Part shown: positions 8,539-16,184 of the stretch, in pieces
Layout: each line of letters starts with the position of its first letter
Numbering within the stretch: the stretch's first letter is position 1
NCBI GenBank assembly: GCA_964559135.1
Contig: CAZLGG010000034.1
Span: forward strand, 1 to 36,341
Length of the DNA: 36,341 nucleotides
Direction of reading: 5' to 3'
DNA from: DRQF01 sp964559135
GTDB taxonomy: Bacteria; Planctomycetota; GCA-002687715; DRQF01
The notes under the pieces: generated by a model
Seen by the model: only the letters and a program-made list of their open reading frames with translations
What the model was told of the DNA's origin: nothing
The model's database searches: none
Position numbers and translations under genes: made by a program

Positions 8539-8618
8539 GATTCCTCGCCGATCCTCTGATTCGCCTCGAAGCCCAACTCTCCCAGCAGGCTACCTGAGCT
8601 TTCTCGCTCCGGCAACGC

Positions 8619-9257
8619 TCAGTCGTCCGGCCCACGGTGGGCGGTCGCGTCCTCGTCCACCCAGTCCTCCTCCTCCCAGGACCTGCCGTTGCGGCCCGGC
8701 ACATGCCTGGTCGCCCCGGCTTCGTAGAGGGGGCAGCTTTTCGGCCCATAGCAGAAGGACTCTCTTCGGTATTCCTTCCGCGAGGGATTTCGCTGATCGA
8801 CGATGATCTCCACCACCATGGCGCAGCCCCACAGGCAGCTTTTGCAATGGATCTGATACGTCCGGCTCGCCAATCGACGGTGGCCCCGTTCCCGATAGAC
8901 TTCGAGAATAGGCGGCACGCCCAGGAATGGTGGCGCGTCCTCGAAGGACTCCGGACCCCACGCGAGCCGCTTCAGTCCGCTCACCTTGTACAGGTCGGCC
9001 GTTTCCAGACGGGCGTCGACGACGGGGTGCCCCTTCCCCTTCACGACGTCGCCCACGCGGAACGCATGCTTCGCCTGGGCGGCCTTGCCGATGGCCACGA
9101 CGAACTCACCGTCCTCTCCGTCCCGACGACCGCGAACTCTCAGGACGTAACCGGAATAGCCGTGGTGACGTTGATCGAAACACCGGGTCATCCGAATACG
9201 GGGTTGCACCGCAAGGATCTCCCCTTCCCACGCCACCTTTTCACCATTCTCCTTCAT
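8619..9257 (-). CDS. Conserved uncharacterised protein, OB-like N-terminus and five cysteines
   Basis: A 212-aa protein. The first about 80 residues are beta-rich and OB/TRAM-like (WEGEILAVQPRIRMTRCFDQ, then GYSGYVLRVRG, VVAIGKAAQAKHAFRVGDVV). A conserved-looking core follows (EVYRERGHRRLASRTY), then HC138KSC141LWGC145 and SFC169YGPKSC175, a likely zinc or iron-sulfur site. The end is strongly acidic (WEEEDWVDEDATAHRG). I recognise it as a recurring but unnamed bacterial/archaeal protein and assign no function. An OB fold plus metal-binding cysteines would fit RNA or nucleic-acid binding; that is inference. The ATG at 9257 overlaps the stop of the small ORF upstream (ATGA), so translation is probably coupled. 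Confidence 0.75.
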   Translation of the reverse strand: MKENGEKVAWEGEILAVQPRIRMTRCFDQRHHGYSGYVLRVRGRRDGEDGEFVVAIGKAAQAKHAFRVGDVVKGKGHPVVDARLETADLYKVSGLKRLAWGPESFEDAPPFLGVPPILEVYRERGHRRLASRTYQIHCKSCLWGCAMVVEIIVDQRNPSRKEYRRESFCYGPKSCPLYEAGATRHVPGRNGRSWEEEDWVDEDATAHRGPDD

Positions 9258-9358
9258 CCGTCCTCGCTTCCCCCCGCACCTTCGGGGTCCCGAATGAGGC
9301 GCCCGGCCCCCAGGACGTCTTCAACGGCCTTTGCGAGCTCGTCGCGTTCCTTGCTCAC
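9254..9358 (-). CDS. Putative 34-aa small protein coupled to the five-cysteine protein
   Basis: A GTG at 9358, with GGAG nine bases upstream, opens a 34-codon frame encoding VSKERDELAKAVEDVLGA, then GRLIRDPEG and a short Gly/acidic tail. Its TGA (9256-9254) overlaps the ATG of the next gene in an ATGA junction. The predicted peptide is an amphipathic helix followed by a flexible end, with no signal peptide or membrane segment. It lies 61 bp after the metallophosphoesterase stop. The good ribosome-binding site, coupling and charge-balanced sequence favour a real gene, but its size makes this tentative. It may be a partner or translational leader for the five-cysteine protein. Confidence 0.5.
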   Translation of the reverse strand: MSKERDELAKAVEDVLGAGRLIRDPEGAGGSEDG

Positions 9359-9419
9359 GGCCCCATTCTCCCACGCATCGAAACGTCCGGAAACCCGGTG
9401 ACGGTGCGCCGGCCCTTGA

Positions 9420-10067
9420 TCAGGAGACGATCCGGGCGGGTTGGCCCGCCACGAGCTCCACGACGATGGCGGGTTGGGTCGGCCGATACTCCCGGTTGCA
9501 GTTGCTGGCGTTGACGAAAAGCGTGTCGCCATGCTCTTCGAAGCCGTAGGCCTCGTGAATGTGTCCGAAGACGTGCAGCAACGGTTGGACTCTTTCGACG
9601 GCCTCGCGCAAGTCCTCGCATCCGACCCGCCGCCCATCGGCACAGCGGTCCAAAACCCCGGCCGGCGGTCCGTGAGTCATGAGGATATCCGTTTCCTCGG
9701 GAATCCGCTGCCAGACGCGACGGAGTTCTTCGCCCCGAGGAAGATTGAACGCCCAATCGTAAAACCACGGCTGCCAAGGGCTCCCCCAGAGGGCGAAGCC
9801 CTCCAGCTCGAGCCCTTCGTCCTGGAGATACCGAGCATTCGTCAGGAGATCCCTGGCGGTCGGATCCCGCTCGAAGCCGAAGTCATGGTTCCCGGCGATC
9901 ACCACTTTTTCCCCGTGGGGAAGCTCGCCCAGCCACGCGTCGAACGCTCGGATCTCTTCGAGACGACCGCGCCTCGTCAGATCCCCCGCCACCAGCACCA
10001 CGTCCCCGGCCGGAACATCGACATCCCGATGATATCCGTGGGTGTCGGACAGACAGACGATCCTCAT
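9420..10067 (-). CDS. Calcineurin-like metallophosphoesterase (MPPED/YfcE-like)
   Basis: A 215-aa protein, nearly all of it the metallophosphoesterase domain. All metal-ligand motifs are present: SDTHG (D8, H10), AGDLT (D29), GNHD (N60, H61), THGPP (H132) and FGHIH (H169, H171). The short length and the GSPWQPWFYDWAFN and VNASNCNREY segments are like the MPPED1/2 (239FB) branch, whose members hydrolyse small phosphodiesters or phosphomonoesters in a Mn-dependent way. The natural substrate is unknown. No signal peptide, so cytoplasmic. GGAG eleven bases upstream of the ATG at 10067 is a modest ribosome-binding site. It lies 57 bp downstream of the tRNA-Val gene on the same strand. Confidence 0.9.
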   Translation of the reverse strand: MRIVCLSDTHGYHRDVDVPAGDVVLVAGDLTRRGRLEEIRAFDAWLGELPHGEKVVIAGNHDFGFERDPTARDLLTNARYLQDEGLELEGFALWGSPWQPWFYDWAFNLPRGEELRRVWQRIPEETDILMTHGPPAGVLDRCADGRRVGCEDLREAVERVQPLLHVFGHIHEAYGFEEHGDTLFVNASNCNREYRPTQPAIVVELVAGQPARIVS

Positions 10068-10105
10068 GATCCCATCTTCTCCCCGCCCGCCCTGCTCGGC
10101 CCCTC

Positions 10106-10128
10106 AAAATCCCCACCACGAAAGTGGG
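10106..10128 (-). terminator. Weak hairpin plus T-run after tRNA-Val
   Basis: On the minus strand CCCAC (10128-10124) can pair with GTGGG (10116-10112) across a seven-base loop, followed by GATTTT. The left arm overlaps the tRNA 3' end, and the stem is only five base pairs, so this is a weak candidate for a processing or termination site between the tRNA and the phosphoesterase gene. Confidence 0.25.
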
Positions 10129-10198
10129 CGATACAGGATTCGAACCTGTGACCCCCTCGGTGTAAACGAGGTGCTCTAGCCAACTGAGCTAATCGCCC
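10125..10198 (-). tRNA. tRNA-Val (anticodon TAC)
   Basis: A full cloverleaf on the minus strand, 74 nt. The acceptor arms GGGCGAT and ATCGCCC pair perfectly, with discriminator A at 10125. The D arm contains TTAGCTCAGTTGGCTAGAGC. The anticodon stem CCTCG/CGAGG encloses the loop TTTACAC with anticodon TAC, reading valine GUA. The T arm has the GGTTCGAATCC pattern. The 3' CCA is not encoded. No integrase or att-like duplication is seen beside it. Confidence 0.97.
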
Positions 10199-10540
10199 TG
10201 GAATGCGGACGGGAGAGGTGTAGGATAGGGGAGCCGGGAATTCAATGCGGAGGCGGCGAAGGCAGGGTCGGAATGGGGTGATTCCCCGGGAAGTGGGCTT
10301 TCACGAGGCGGCCGGTTCCCGTCCTCCCGGTCGTCGTCTTCCTTCTCGCCGACTCGCGATTGGCGGGGGGCGCGGCGGCGACGCTTTCCGTCTTCCCCGC
10401 TGAGGCCATCATGTCCTATACCCCGTCGATCCGTTTGGCCGCGGTGACGGAAGGGAACTCTCAACGGCACACCGTGCTCGAACGTTTCGCCAGGAGCATC
10501 GACGACCCATGGCGGGATTCCGGCTTCGTTCTCGAGGCCG
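10199..10540. other. Intergenic stretch without a supported gene
   Basis: About 340 bp between the tRNA-Val gene and the terminator of the next minus-strand gene. It has open frames on both strands, but they are low-complexity (Arg/Asp/Pro-rich), lack ribosome-binding sites, and run into the tRNA, the terminator or the neighbouring gene. Apart from a possible tRNA promoter I see no repeat, small RNA signature or conserved motif here. Confidence 0.6.
10217..10245 (-). promoter_or_regulatory. Possible promoter of tRNA-Val
   Basis: On the minus strand TTGAAT (10245-10240), 17 bases, then TACACC (10222-10217), about 18 bases before the tRNA 5' end. The -35 is fair and the -10 poor; an alternative TATCCT overlaps it with a spacer of only 12. 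This is a position-supported guess. Confidence 0.3.
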
Positions 10541-10573
10541 AGAAAACGGGCCGAGGCGGAGTGCCTCGGCCCG
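10541..10573 (-). terminator. Strong intrinsic terminator of the nidogen-like protein gene
   Basis: On the minus strand an 11-bp perfect stem (10573-10563 with 10557-10547) and a five-base loop are followed at once by TTTTCT (10546-10541). It lies 28 bp after the stop codon of the gene ending at 10602. This is the clearest rho-independent terminator in the window. Confidence 0.9.
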
Positions 10574-10601
10574 ATGAGGACTCAGGGTTGGACGGAAGGG
10601 A

Positions 10602-12932
10602 TCAGAAGATGGTCCACGTTCCGAAGGGGATCGTCATGCCGTCGCCGGTGTCGATCACGTTCCAGATGCCCAATGCCGGCGTGACGCCGGTGGGGATCTG
10701 CTCGGCGAAGGAATCCGGCCCCATCGCGCTCGTGTAAGTGCCGATGGCGCCCACGAGGCCCGTGCCCGTCCCGTCCGTGAGGTTGGTGTCGGAACCGACC
10801 TGATCATCACCGTCGGTGACACCGATGATCACGTTGTGGGAGTTGCCCGCAGGGTTGCTGTCCCCCAGGAAGCCCGAGTGGTCGAAGGTGAGCGAATTCG
10901 GTCCGAACCCCCCGAACGTCACCGAAGCCGTTCCCGCGGGATTGCCCGTGCTCCAGTGGTACTGATTGCTGAAGGACACGTTCACCGTATTCACCGTCGT
11001 GTCCTCGGTCACGTCGATGGTGGGACTCGGGCTGCCCAGGCTGTTCGGGTTGTTGAGGTCGGACCACATCACCGCCACACCGGGACGAGGCGTCGTCGTC
11101 CCCGCGGCCTGCCAACCCGCGAAGAATTCCGGCAAGCTCTCGCTGAAGTCGGAATTGCTCGAGCCGAACGTCACGTACCCGTGACCGTGGAGGAAGAAGT
11201 TCGTGTACTGCAACCCGTAGAGCGAGACCGGCACGGTCAGAGTGTGCGGGAACACGTTGCTGCCGCTCGTCACGGGATAACTGGTCAGCACGATGCCCGA
11301 GTTGACCACCGTCACGGGCACGGTGAACGTGCTGCCGTTCATGAAGTTGACCTGCATGTCATAGGTGCCGGGGGCCGGAAAGGCCGGGGTCACGATTTCC
11401 ACTCCCTCGAAGTCACGGAAGGGGCTCATCGAAGGCGTGTTGGGCAAAGAGAACGGCGTGCTGGCGGTGCCGTCGACGACGCCCACCACGGTGGCCGGCA
11501 AGGCGAGACCCGCAGGATCGAAGACCACCGTCCCCTGGCCCAGCATGTCGGCAAAGCCGTGGAACTTGCCCACGACGTGAATGATTTCACCGCCCGCCAC
11601 GTCGAGGCTGTTCACGTCGACGCCGCGGACATCATCGGGCGCCGGGGCCGACGCTGTCGCGGTATATCCCGTGTCGCCTGGGACAAGGGCCCAGGGCTGG
11701 GGCTGGAAGACGATGTTCTGCGTATTCCAGCTGTGAATCCAGTTGTACGCACGAGGAGTTCCCATGCCGTCGTAACCCAAGAGGGTCGCATTGGTCTGGT
11801 TGTTGTCGTGCTCCTCGATCTGGGCGACACCCAAGCCGCCCGTCGGGTTGGCGTGGAGGTCGGTGTCCGCGCCGCCGCCCATGAGTGCCAAGCCGCCCGG
11901 CGTGTGGCCGATGAGACCGGAACCGTTCTGCACGGTCGCCGTGGGGTCCATCTGAACGAGGTCGATCTTGAAGTTGCCGTCGTTGGGGTTGGAGAAGAGC
12001 TGATCTTGAAGCTGCAGGGTCACCTCGAACATGTTCGAGTCGTTGTCACCGAAGTGGGAAAGGCCGCCCGTCTGCACGGTCGGGTCGCCGTAGGCGATGC
12101 GCACCTGATTGCTGCTCTCCTGGTAAAGGATCTGATTGGAGGCTCCGCTCTGCCAGTCCGCGAGGAAGATCGCGATGGCGGGTTCGGCGTTCAGGAAGCT
12201 GACCGCATCGATCGTGAAGCCGCCGTTCGCCACGGAACTGCCGGCGGAGAAGTTCACGTAACCGTTGGCGTTCAGGAAGACCTCGGTGTAGGAGGTCCCG
12301 TGAAAGTTGAAGACCTTGCCCGAGATGAAAGGCACCTGGAACGAACCCGAAGAGGTGGGCGTCGCGATGACGATCTGACCGCCTTGGAAGTTGGCGTCGA
12401 CCGCCTCGGTGTTGTCCAAATTGAACGGGGGCTGCGTCGGGTCCTGCACGATGCCCTGGAAGGCCGCGTGGCTGCCATCCAAGGCCGTCCCCGCCGCGAG
12501 GGAGAGGACGAACTCGGGCGGCGTCCCCAAGACGGCGCTGCCCTGATTGGAGGCGAAGAAGGGATCGAGGGGGCCCACGCTCAGCCCGAGCCCGTCGCCG
12601 ACCAGAACGATCCCACCGGGAACCGAAACACCCGCCGTGCCGATGTCGATGGAGCCGCCCCACGGCACGGGGAAGACGTTGCCGGTGGTGGGACTCATCG
12701 GACTGTAGAGGAGAAGCAACGGAACTCCGGGATTCACATTGGTGGCGATCCTGAGATCGAAGATGCCGGGGACGGGTACGGTGACGTCGTGGGCCACGGG
12801 ATCCGTCATGCTGGGCACCTCACCCTGAAGAGTGAGGACGGCGTTCGGGCCGTTGACGTCGAACTGCGCGCCGGCAAGCGTCGCGAGCAAAAGGACAAGA
12901 CCGACGCAAAGGGTCGGGATTCGGCTTCTCAT
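10602..12932 (-). CDS. Large secreted protein with two nidogen-like segments and an IPT-like middle
   Basis: A 776-aa protein. The ATG at 12932 is chosen because GGAGA lies six bases upstream and it begins a Sec signal peptide (hydrophobic to about residue 20, cleavage near AGA|Q, residue 22). Residues about 200-345 (TEVFLNANGYVNF, then AIAIFLADW) and 549-735 (TNFFLHGHGYVTF, then GVAVMWSDL) each show the nidogen-like pattern of a NGY/GHGY-V-F strand followed by hydrophobics and W-D. Between them, about 440-548 resembles an IPT/TIG beta-sandwich. It has almost no cysteine or lysine and no catalytic motif. It probably acts outside the cell, but whether it is structural, adhesive or sugar-binding is open. 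It is monocistronic: its own terminator lies downstream, and a divergent phosphatase gene starts 149 bp upstream. Confidence 0.82.
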   Translation of the reverse strand: MRSRIPTLCVGLVLLLATLAGAQFDVNGPNAVLTLQGEVPSMTDPVAHDVTVPVPGIFDLRIATNVNPGVPLLLLYSPMSPTTGNVFPVPWGGSIDIGTAGVSVPGGIVLVGDGLGLSVGPLDPFFASNQGSAVLGTPPEFVLSLAAGTALDGSHAAFQGIVQDPTQPPFNLDNTEAVDANFQGGQIVIATPTSSGSFQVPFISGKVFNFHGTSYTEVFLNANGYVNFSAGSSVANGGFTIDAVSFLNAEPAIAIFLADWQSGASNQILYQESSNQVRIAYGDPTVQTGGLSHFGDNDSNMFEVTLQLQDQLFSNPNDGNFKIDLVQMDPTATVQNGSGLIGHTPGGLALMGGGADTDLHANPTGGLGVAQIEEHDNNQTNATLLGYDGMGTPRAYNWIHSWNTQNIVFQPQPWALVPGDTGYTATASAPAPDDVRGVDVNSLDVAGGEIIHVVGKFHGFADMLGQGTVVFDPAGLALPATVVGVVDGTASTPFSLPNTPSMSPFRDFEGVEIVTPAFPAPGTYDMQVNFMNGSTFTVPVTVVNSGIVLTSYPVTSGSNVFPHTLTVPVSLYGLQYTNFFLHGHGYVTFGSSNSDFSESLPEFFAGWQAAGTTTPRPGVAVMWSDLNNPNSLGSPSPTIDVTEDTTVNTVNVSFSNQYHWSTGNPAGTASVTFGGFGPNSLTFDHSGFLGDSNPAGNSHNVIIGVTDGDDQVGSDTNLTDGTGTGLVGAIGTYTSAMGPDSFAEQIPTGVTPALGIWNVIDTGDGMTIPFGTWTIF

Positions 12933-13081
12933 GTTGAGTCTCCAATTAACCAAACGAATGGGTGATGCGTAGGCAGCGCGGATTGCGATTCACGCTATGA
13001 TTGGCAGCGATGCGGTCGGCCCGGTAGGATTCCGGGGAGTCTTCTGTGAATCCTGCCAAGTCGAACCCGTGGAGTCCAGTC

Positions 13082-13903
13082 ATGCGCCAGGGAATCTTGC
13101 TGCTTCTCGCCCTCGCTCTCACGCTTCCCGGGGAGCCGAATCCACCCCATCCCAAGCTCCAGACCACGCTCTGGGTGCAGACTTCGGCTCTGTGGCCGAG
13201 TCTCTGTCGGCAGGCCTATCAGAGCGCCGCGGAACACCTGGACGCCGCCCTCGAGGACAAATCCTGGTCCGCCCTGATGGAACAGGCTTCCATGCGTGGA
13301 CTTAGGACGATGCCGCCCGCATTGATCGTCGACGTCGACGAGACGGTCCTCGACAACTCCCCATTCCAGGCCCGCCTCATCAAGACCGGTGCCTCGTTCA
13401 CCGCTGCGGCCTGGGCGGAATGGGCCCACGAGGCCAATGCGCTCCCCCTGCCGGGGGCACTCCCTTTCTTGCAGAAAGCGGCCATGCGGGGGGTCCGGGT
13501 GTTCTACGTGACCAACCGGCCCCATGATCTGGAGGACTCCACCCGCAAGAACCTCGCGCGGTGGGGTTTCCCCTTGGCGACGGATGAGGACTGTATCCTC
13601 ACCCTCGGCGAGACACCGGAGTGGGGTTCCGACAAGACGACCCGTCGCCGGCACGTCGCCGCCAACTACCGCGTGATCTTCCTCTTCGGCGACGACCTCG
13701 GCGACTTCATTCCACAGCCTCGACGTTCCGTGGCGGACCGGCGACGCATGGTCGACGCCATGCAAGGGTTCTTCGGCACCCGTTGGTTCGCGCTGCCCAA
13801 CCCGGTTTACGGGAGTTGGGAGCGGGCGATCCTCGGAAACCGCCGCGTCAACGCGGAAGAGCGCACGAAGCTCCAACTGGACGCTCTCGACGAGCGCCGC
13901 TGA
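13082..13903 (+). CDS. Secreted HAD-family acid phosphatase, lipoprotein e(P4)-like
   Basis: A 273-aa protein of the class C acid phosphatase/e(P4) group, HAD subfamily IIIB. Motif I is DVDETVLDNS (D84 nucleophile, D86 acid/base), motif II is FYVTNR (Thr144), K185 is a candidate motif III lysine, and motif IV is GDDLGD (203-208). The N-terminal WVQTSALWPSLCRQAY and LPGALPFL are family signatures. Relatives are outer-membrane or periplasmic 5'-nucleotidases that release nucleosides or phosphate. The signal peptide (MRQGILLLLALALTLPG) has no lipobox cysteine, so unlike e(P4) this one should be soluble. GGAG at 13071-13074, seven bases before ATG 13082, decides the start over the GTG at 13046. 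A TATGAT at 12996-13001 could be its -10. Confidence 0.9.
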   Translation: MRQGILLLLALALTLPGEPNPPHPKLQTTLWVQTSALWPSLCRQAYQSAAEHLDAALEDKSWSALMEQASMRGLRTMPPALIVDVDETVLDNSPFQARLIKTGASFTAAAWAEWAHEANALPLPGALPFLQKAAMRGVRVFYVTNRPHDLEDSTRKNLARWGFPLATDEDCILTLGETPEWGSDKTTRRRHVAANYRVIFLFGDDLGDFIPQPRRSVADRRRMVDAMQGFFGTRWFALPNPVYGSWERAILGNRRVNAEERTKLQLDALDERR

Positions 13904-13927
13904 CGCGGTACGCCCGCATATCCCTGC

Positions 13928-14233
13928 TCACTGCCCGGCCAGCTTCTGCTCCACGCTCTCGATCTTGTCGTCCATCGTCTGGTCCCTGTCGACCCGGGTG
14001 CCGAACCGAAGCGTTGAGCTGATCCGGGGGGCGCCCATGGCGTGGACACGCTCGTGACAGCGTTTGATCGCCGCCATGACGTCGTCCCATTCTCCTTCGA
14101 TGTTCGTGCCGTAGGCATGAAGCCTGTGAGCCACCCCCATTTCCTGGAAAACCTTCTCGCACGCCGCGACGTAATCCGAAACACTCGTCCCGACGCCGAG
14201 GGGAATCACACAAAGATCCGCGATCACTTTCAT
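13928..14233 (-). CDS. MTH1187-family thiamine-binding protein
   Basis: A 101-aa single-domain protein of the DUF77/MTH1187 (YqgV) family. It has the ferredoxin-like start MKVIADLCVIPLGVGTSVSDYV, the HAYGTNIEGEWDDVMAAI segment with the conserved N-EG-W region, and the late basic strand ISSTLRFGTRVDR. Family members form tetramers that bind thiamine or a related molecule; an in vivo role is not firmly established. The ATG at 14233 is preferred because AAAGGA lies eight bases upstream; the upstream in-frame ATG at 14242 overlaps that site. It is divergent from birA with only 18-27 bp between start codons, so their promoters must overlap. Confidence 0.9.
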   Translation of the reverse strand: MKVIADLCVIPLGVGTSVSDYVAACEKVFQEMGVAHRLHAYGTNIEGEWDDVMAAIKRCHERVHAMGAPRISSTLRFGTRVDRDQTMDDKIESVEQKLAGQ

Positions 14234-14251
14234 CCGTGTCATCCTTTGCTA

Positions 14252-15034
14252 ATGCGGTCCATGGAAGCCAGCGATATTCTTTCCCATCTTCGCACCCAAA
14301 CCCTCGGGAGAACACTCCGTCTCCATGACGAGGTCGACTCCACGAATCTGAGAGCCGTCGACGCCATTCGGTCCGGGCGCGCCGTCCACGGCGAGGTCCA
14401 CGTTGCACGGCGGCAGGCGGCGGGCCGCGGGACCGGGGAGCGGACCTGGACTTCCAAGACGCCCGAGGGCCTCTGGGCCACGCTCGTGCTGTTGGACGAA
14501 GAGTCCATCCCCTCCCCTCTCCCCTTCTGGCCGGCCCTCGCCATCCACGACGTGCTGTCCCATGAATTCGCTCTTCCCGCGCGGCTCAAGTGGCCCAACG
14601 ACGTCCTGCTTGGCCCCAAGAAGATCGCCGGAATCCTCGTCGAGGCCACGCCCACGCCGGACGGCCGTCAGGGCTACGCCGTGGGAATGGGCGTCAACCT
14701 CCTTCAGACCGCCTTTCCAGGCGAACTCGCGAGAACCGCCACCTCACTGCGCATGGAAACCGGGCTCGACGTGCCGCCGGAAGCCTTTCTCGTCTCGCTC
14801 TTGGAAGCCCTGGAATCCTGGCAGGAACGGGATCTTCTGGACGGCTTCGTGAAGGCTTCGAGGATGCTCCTGCGACCGCTGCGAGCGGACCGCAACGGCA
14901 CGTCGATCACCGCCACGCCCATCGGCGTCACGAAGGAGGGCTACCTGGAGGTGGAACGGGAAGACGGCTCCCTGGAAACCTGGGTCTCCGGCGGCGCCGT
15001 CCGCATCGATCCCGAGAGCCTCGATCAACCCTGA
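14252..15034 (+). CDS. birA: Biotin--[acetyl-CoA-carboxylase] ligase, monofunctional
   Basis: A 260-aa enzyme (257 aa if ATG 14261 is used) that activates biotin with ATP and attaches it to the biotin carboxyl carrier protein of acetyl-CoA carboxylase. Numbered from 14261: the biotinyl-AMP loop GRGTGERTW (55-63), KWPNDVL (110-116) and KKIAGILVE with catalytic Lys121, then GMGVN, plus the C-terminal SH3-like end (TKEGYLEVEREDG). There is no N-terminal winged helix, so it should not repress biotin genes. Neither ATG has a Shine-Dalgarno. GCTAAT at 14248-14253 would place a transcript start near 14261, so a leaderless message from that ATG is possible. Its 3' end overlaps hemB by 10 bp. Confidence 0.93.
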   Translation: MRSMEASDILSHLRTQTLGRTLRLHDEVDSTNLRAVDAIRSGRAVHGEVHVARRQAAGRGTGERTWTSKTPEGLWATLVLLDEESIPSPLPFWPALAIHDVLSHEFALPARLKWPNDVLLGPKKIAGILVEATPTPDGRQGYAVGMGVNLLQTAFPGELARTATSLRMETGLDVPPEAFLVSLLEALESWQERDLLDGFVKASRMLLRPLRADRNGTSITATPIGVTKEGYLEVEREDGSLETWVSGGAVRIDPESLDQP

Positions 15035-16032
15035 AGGAAACGCGCCACGTCCTTGGCCGCGTAGGTCAGGATGACATCCGCCCCGGCGCGGCGGATACAA
15101 AGATGGGCCTCCATCATGACCGCCTGGTGATCGAGCCAGCCCTTCTCGCCCGCCGCGATGAGCATCGCGTACTCGCCGCTGACGTGATACGCGGCCACGG
15201 GCACGGAGGACGCCTCCTTCACCCGCCACAGCACGTCGAGATACGGCAGGGCCGGCTTGACCATGACCATGTCGGCCCCCTCCTCGATGTCGAGGGTCAG
15301 TTCGCGCAACGCCTCCTTCCCGTTGGCGGGGTCCATCTGGTAGGTCTTCTTGTCGCCGAAACGGGGTGCGGATTCCAACGCGTCTCGGAATGGGCCATAG
15401 AACGACGAGGCGTATTTGGCCGTGTAGGCAAGGATGCCGACGTCCGTGAATCCCGCTTCGTCAAGGGATTCCCGAATGAATCGGACTCGGCCGTCCATCA
15501 TGTCCGAGGGCGCGACGATGTCCGCCCCCGCCTTCGCCTGGGAAATCGCCATCGCCGCCAGCACTTCGAGGGTCTCGTCGTTGACGATGAGGCCGTCCCG
15601 GACGATGCCGTCGTGCCCGTCGCTGGAATAGGGGTCCATCGCCACGTCCGTGATGACGGTGACGGCCGGCGCCGCTTCCTTGAGCGCCTGGATCGTCCGT
15701 TGGAGCAGACCATCCGGGTTGGTCGATTCCGTGGCCATGGAATCCTTCAAGCTCTCGTCGATCGCCGGGAAGATCGCGACGGCGGGGATTCCCAACGCCT
15801 CCGCGTCCTTCACCTCGCGCACCAGCACATCGATGCTCATCCGTTCGACGCCGGGCATCGAAGAGATGGGTTGGCGCGTGTCCTCGCCCTCCACCACGAA
15901 GACCGGCCAGATGAGATTGTCCGGGCTGAGACGCGTCTCCCGCACCATGCGACGGAGGGAATCCGTCCGCCGGTTCCTTCGTGGCCTCTCCGGCAGATCC
16001 AGGACGTATTCGAGTTCGTCTTCGTCCGTCAT
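15025..16032 (-). CDS. hemB: Delta-aminolevulinic acid dehydratase (porphobilinogen synthase)
   Basis: A 335-aa cytoplasmic enzyme that condenses two 5-aminolevulinates to porphobilinogen in haem synthesis. Schiff-base lysines are Lys206 (AYTAKYASSFYGPFR) and Lys259 (MVMVKPALPYLD). The metal loop reads TDVAMDPYSSDGHDG (128-142), with aspartates instead of the three zinc cysteines of the E. coli enzyme. This is the Asp-type (Mg-dependent or zinc-independent) class known from Pseudomonas. AAGGAG seven bases before ATG 16032 fixes the start; the frame upstream of it is not HemB-like. It converges on birA with a 10-bp overlap of stops and diverges from the YigZ gene. Confidence 0.96.
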   Translation of the reverse strand: MTDEDELEYVLDLPERPRRNRRTDSLRRMVRETRLSPDNLIWPVFVVEGEDTRQPISSMPGVERMSIDVLVREVKDAEALGIPAVAIFPAIDESLKDSMATESTNPDGLLQRTIQALKEAAPAVTVITDVAMDPYSSDGHDGIVRDGLIVNDETLEVLAAMAISQAKAGADIVAPSDMMDGRVRFIRESLDEAGFTDVGILAYTAKYASSFYGPFRDALESAPRFGDKKTYQMDPANGKEALRELTLDIEEGADMVMVKPALPYLDVLWRVKEASSVPVAAYHVSGEYAMLIAAGEKGWLDHQAVMMEAHLCIRRAGADVILTYAAKDVARFLQG

Positions 16033-16184
16033 GGCCCGTCTCCTTGGTGTCCGCCCGAAAGCGGTCCTCCTTGTCACGACGCCCGCGAGGGGCGATAACG
16101 AATCGCCCTGGGCGTCCAGGGCAAATCTGCGCCTTCCACCCCTTCGGGTCAAGGCCAACGGGCAACTCGGGGAGCCGCCGTACC

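Noticed and set aside
10125..10198. tRNA-Val as an integration site for a mobile element
   Set aside because: No integrase, no second copy of the tRNA 3' end and ordinary genes on both sides.
10189..10737. Open frames on both strands in the tRNA to terminator gap
   Set aside because: They run through the tRNA, the terminator or the neighbouring gene, have no ribosome-binding site and are low-complexity.
10836..12965. A 709-codon open frame opposite the nidogen-like protein gene
   Set aside because: Composition is Arg/His/Val/Glu-rich without a domain, while the minus strand has a signal peptide, Shine-Dalgarno and terminator.
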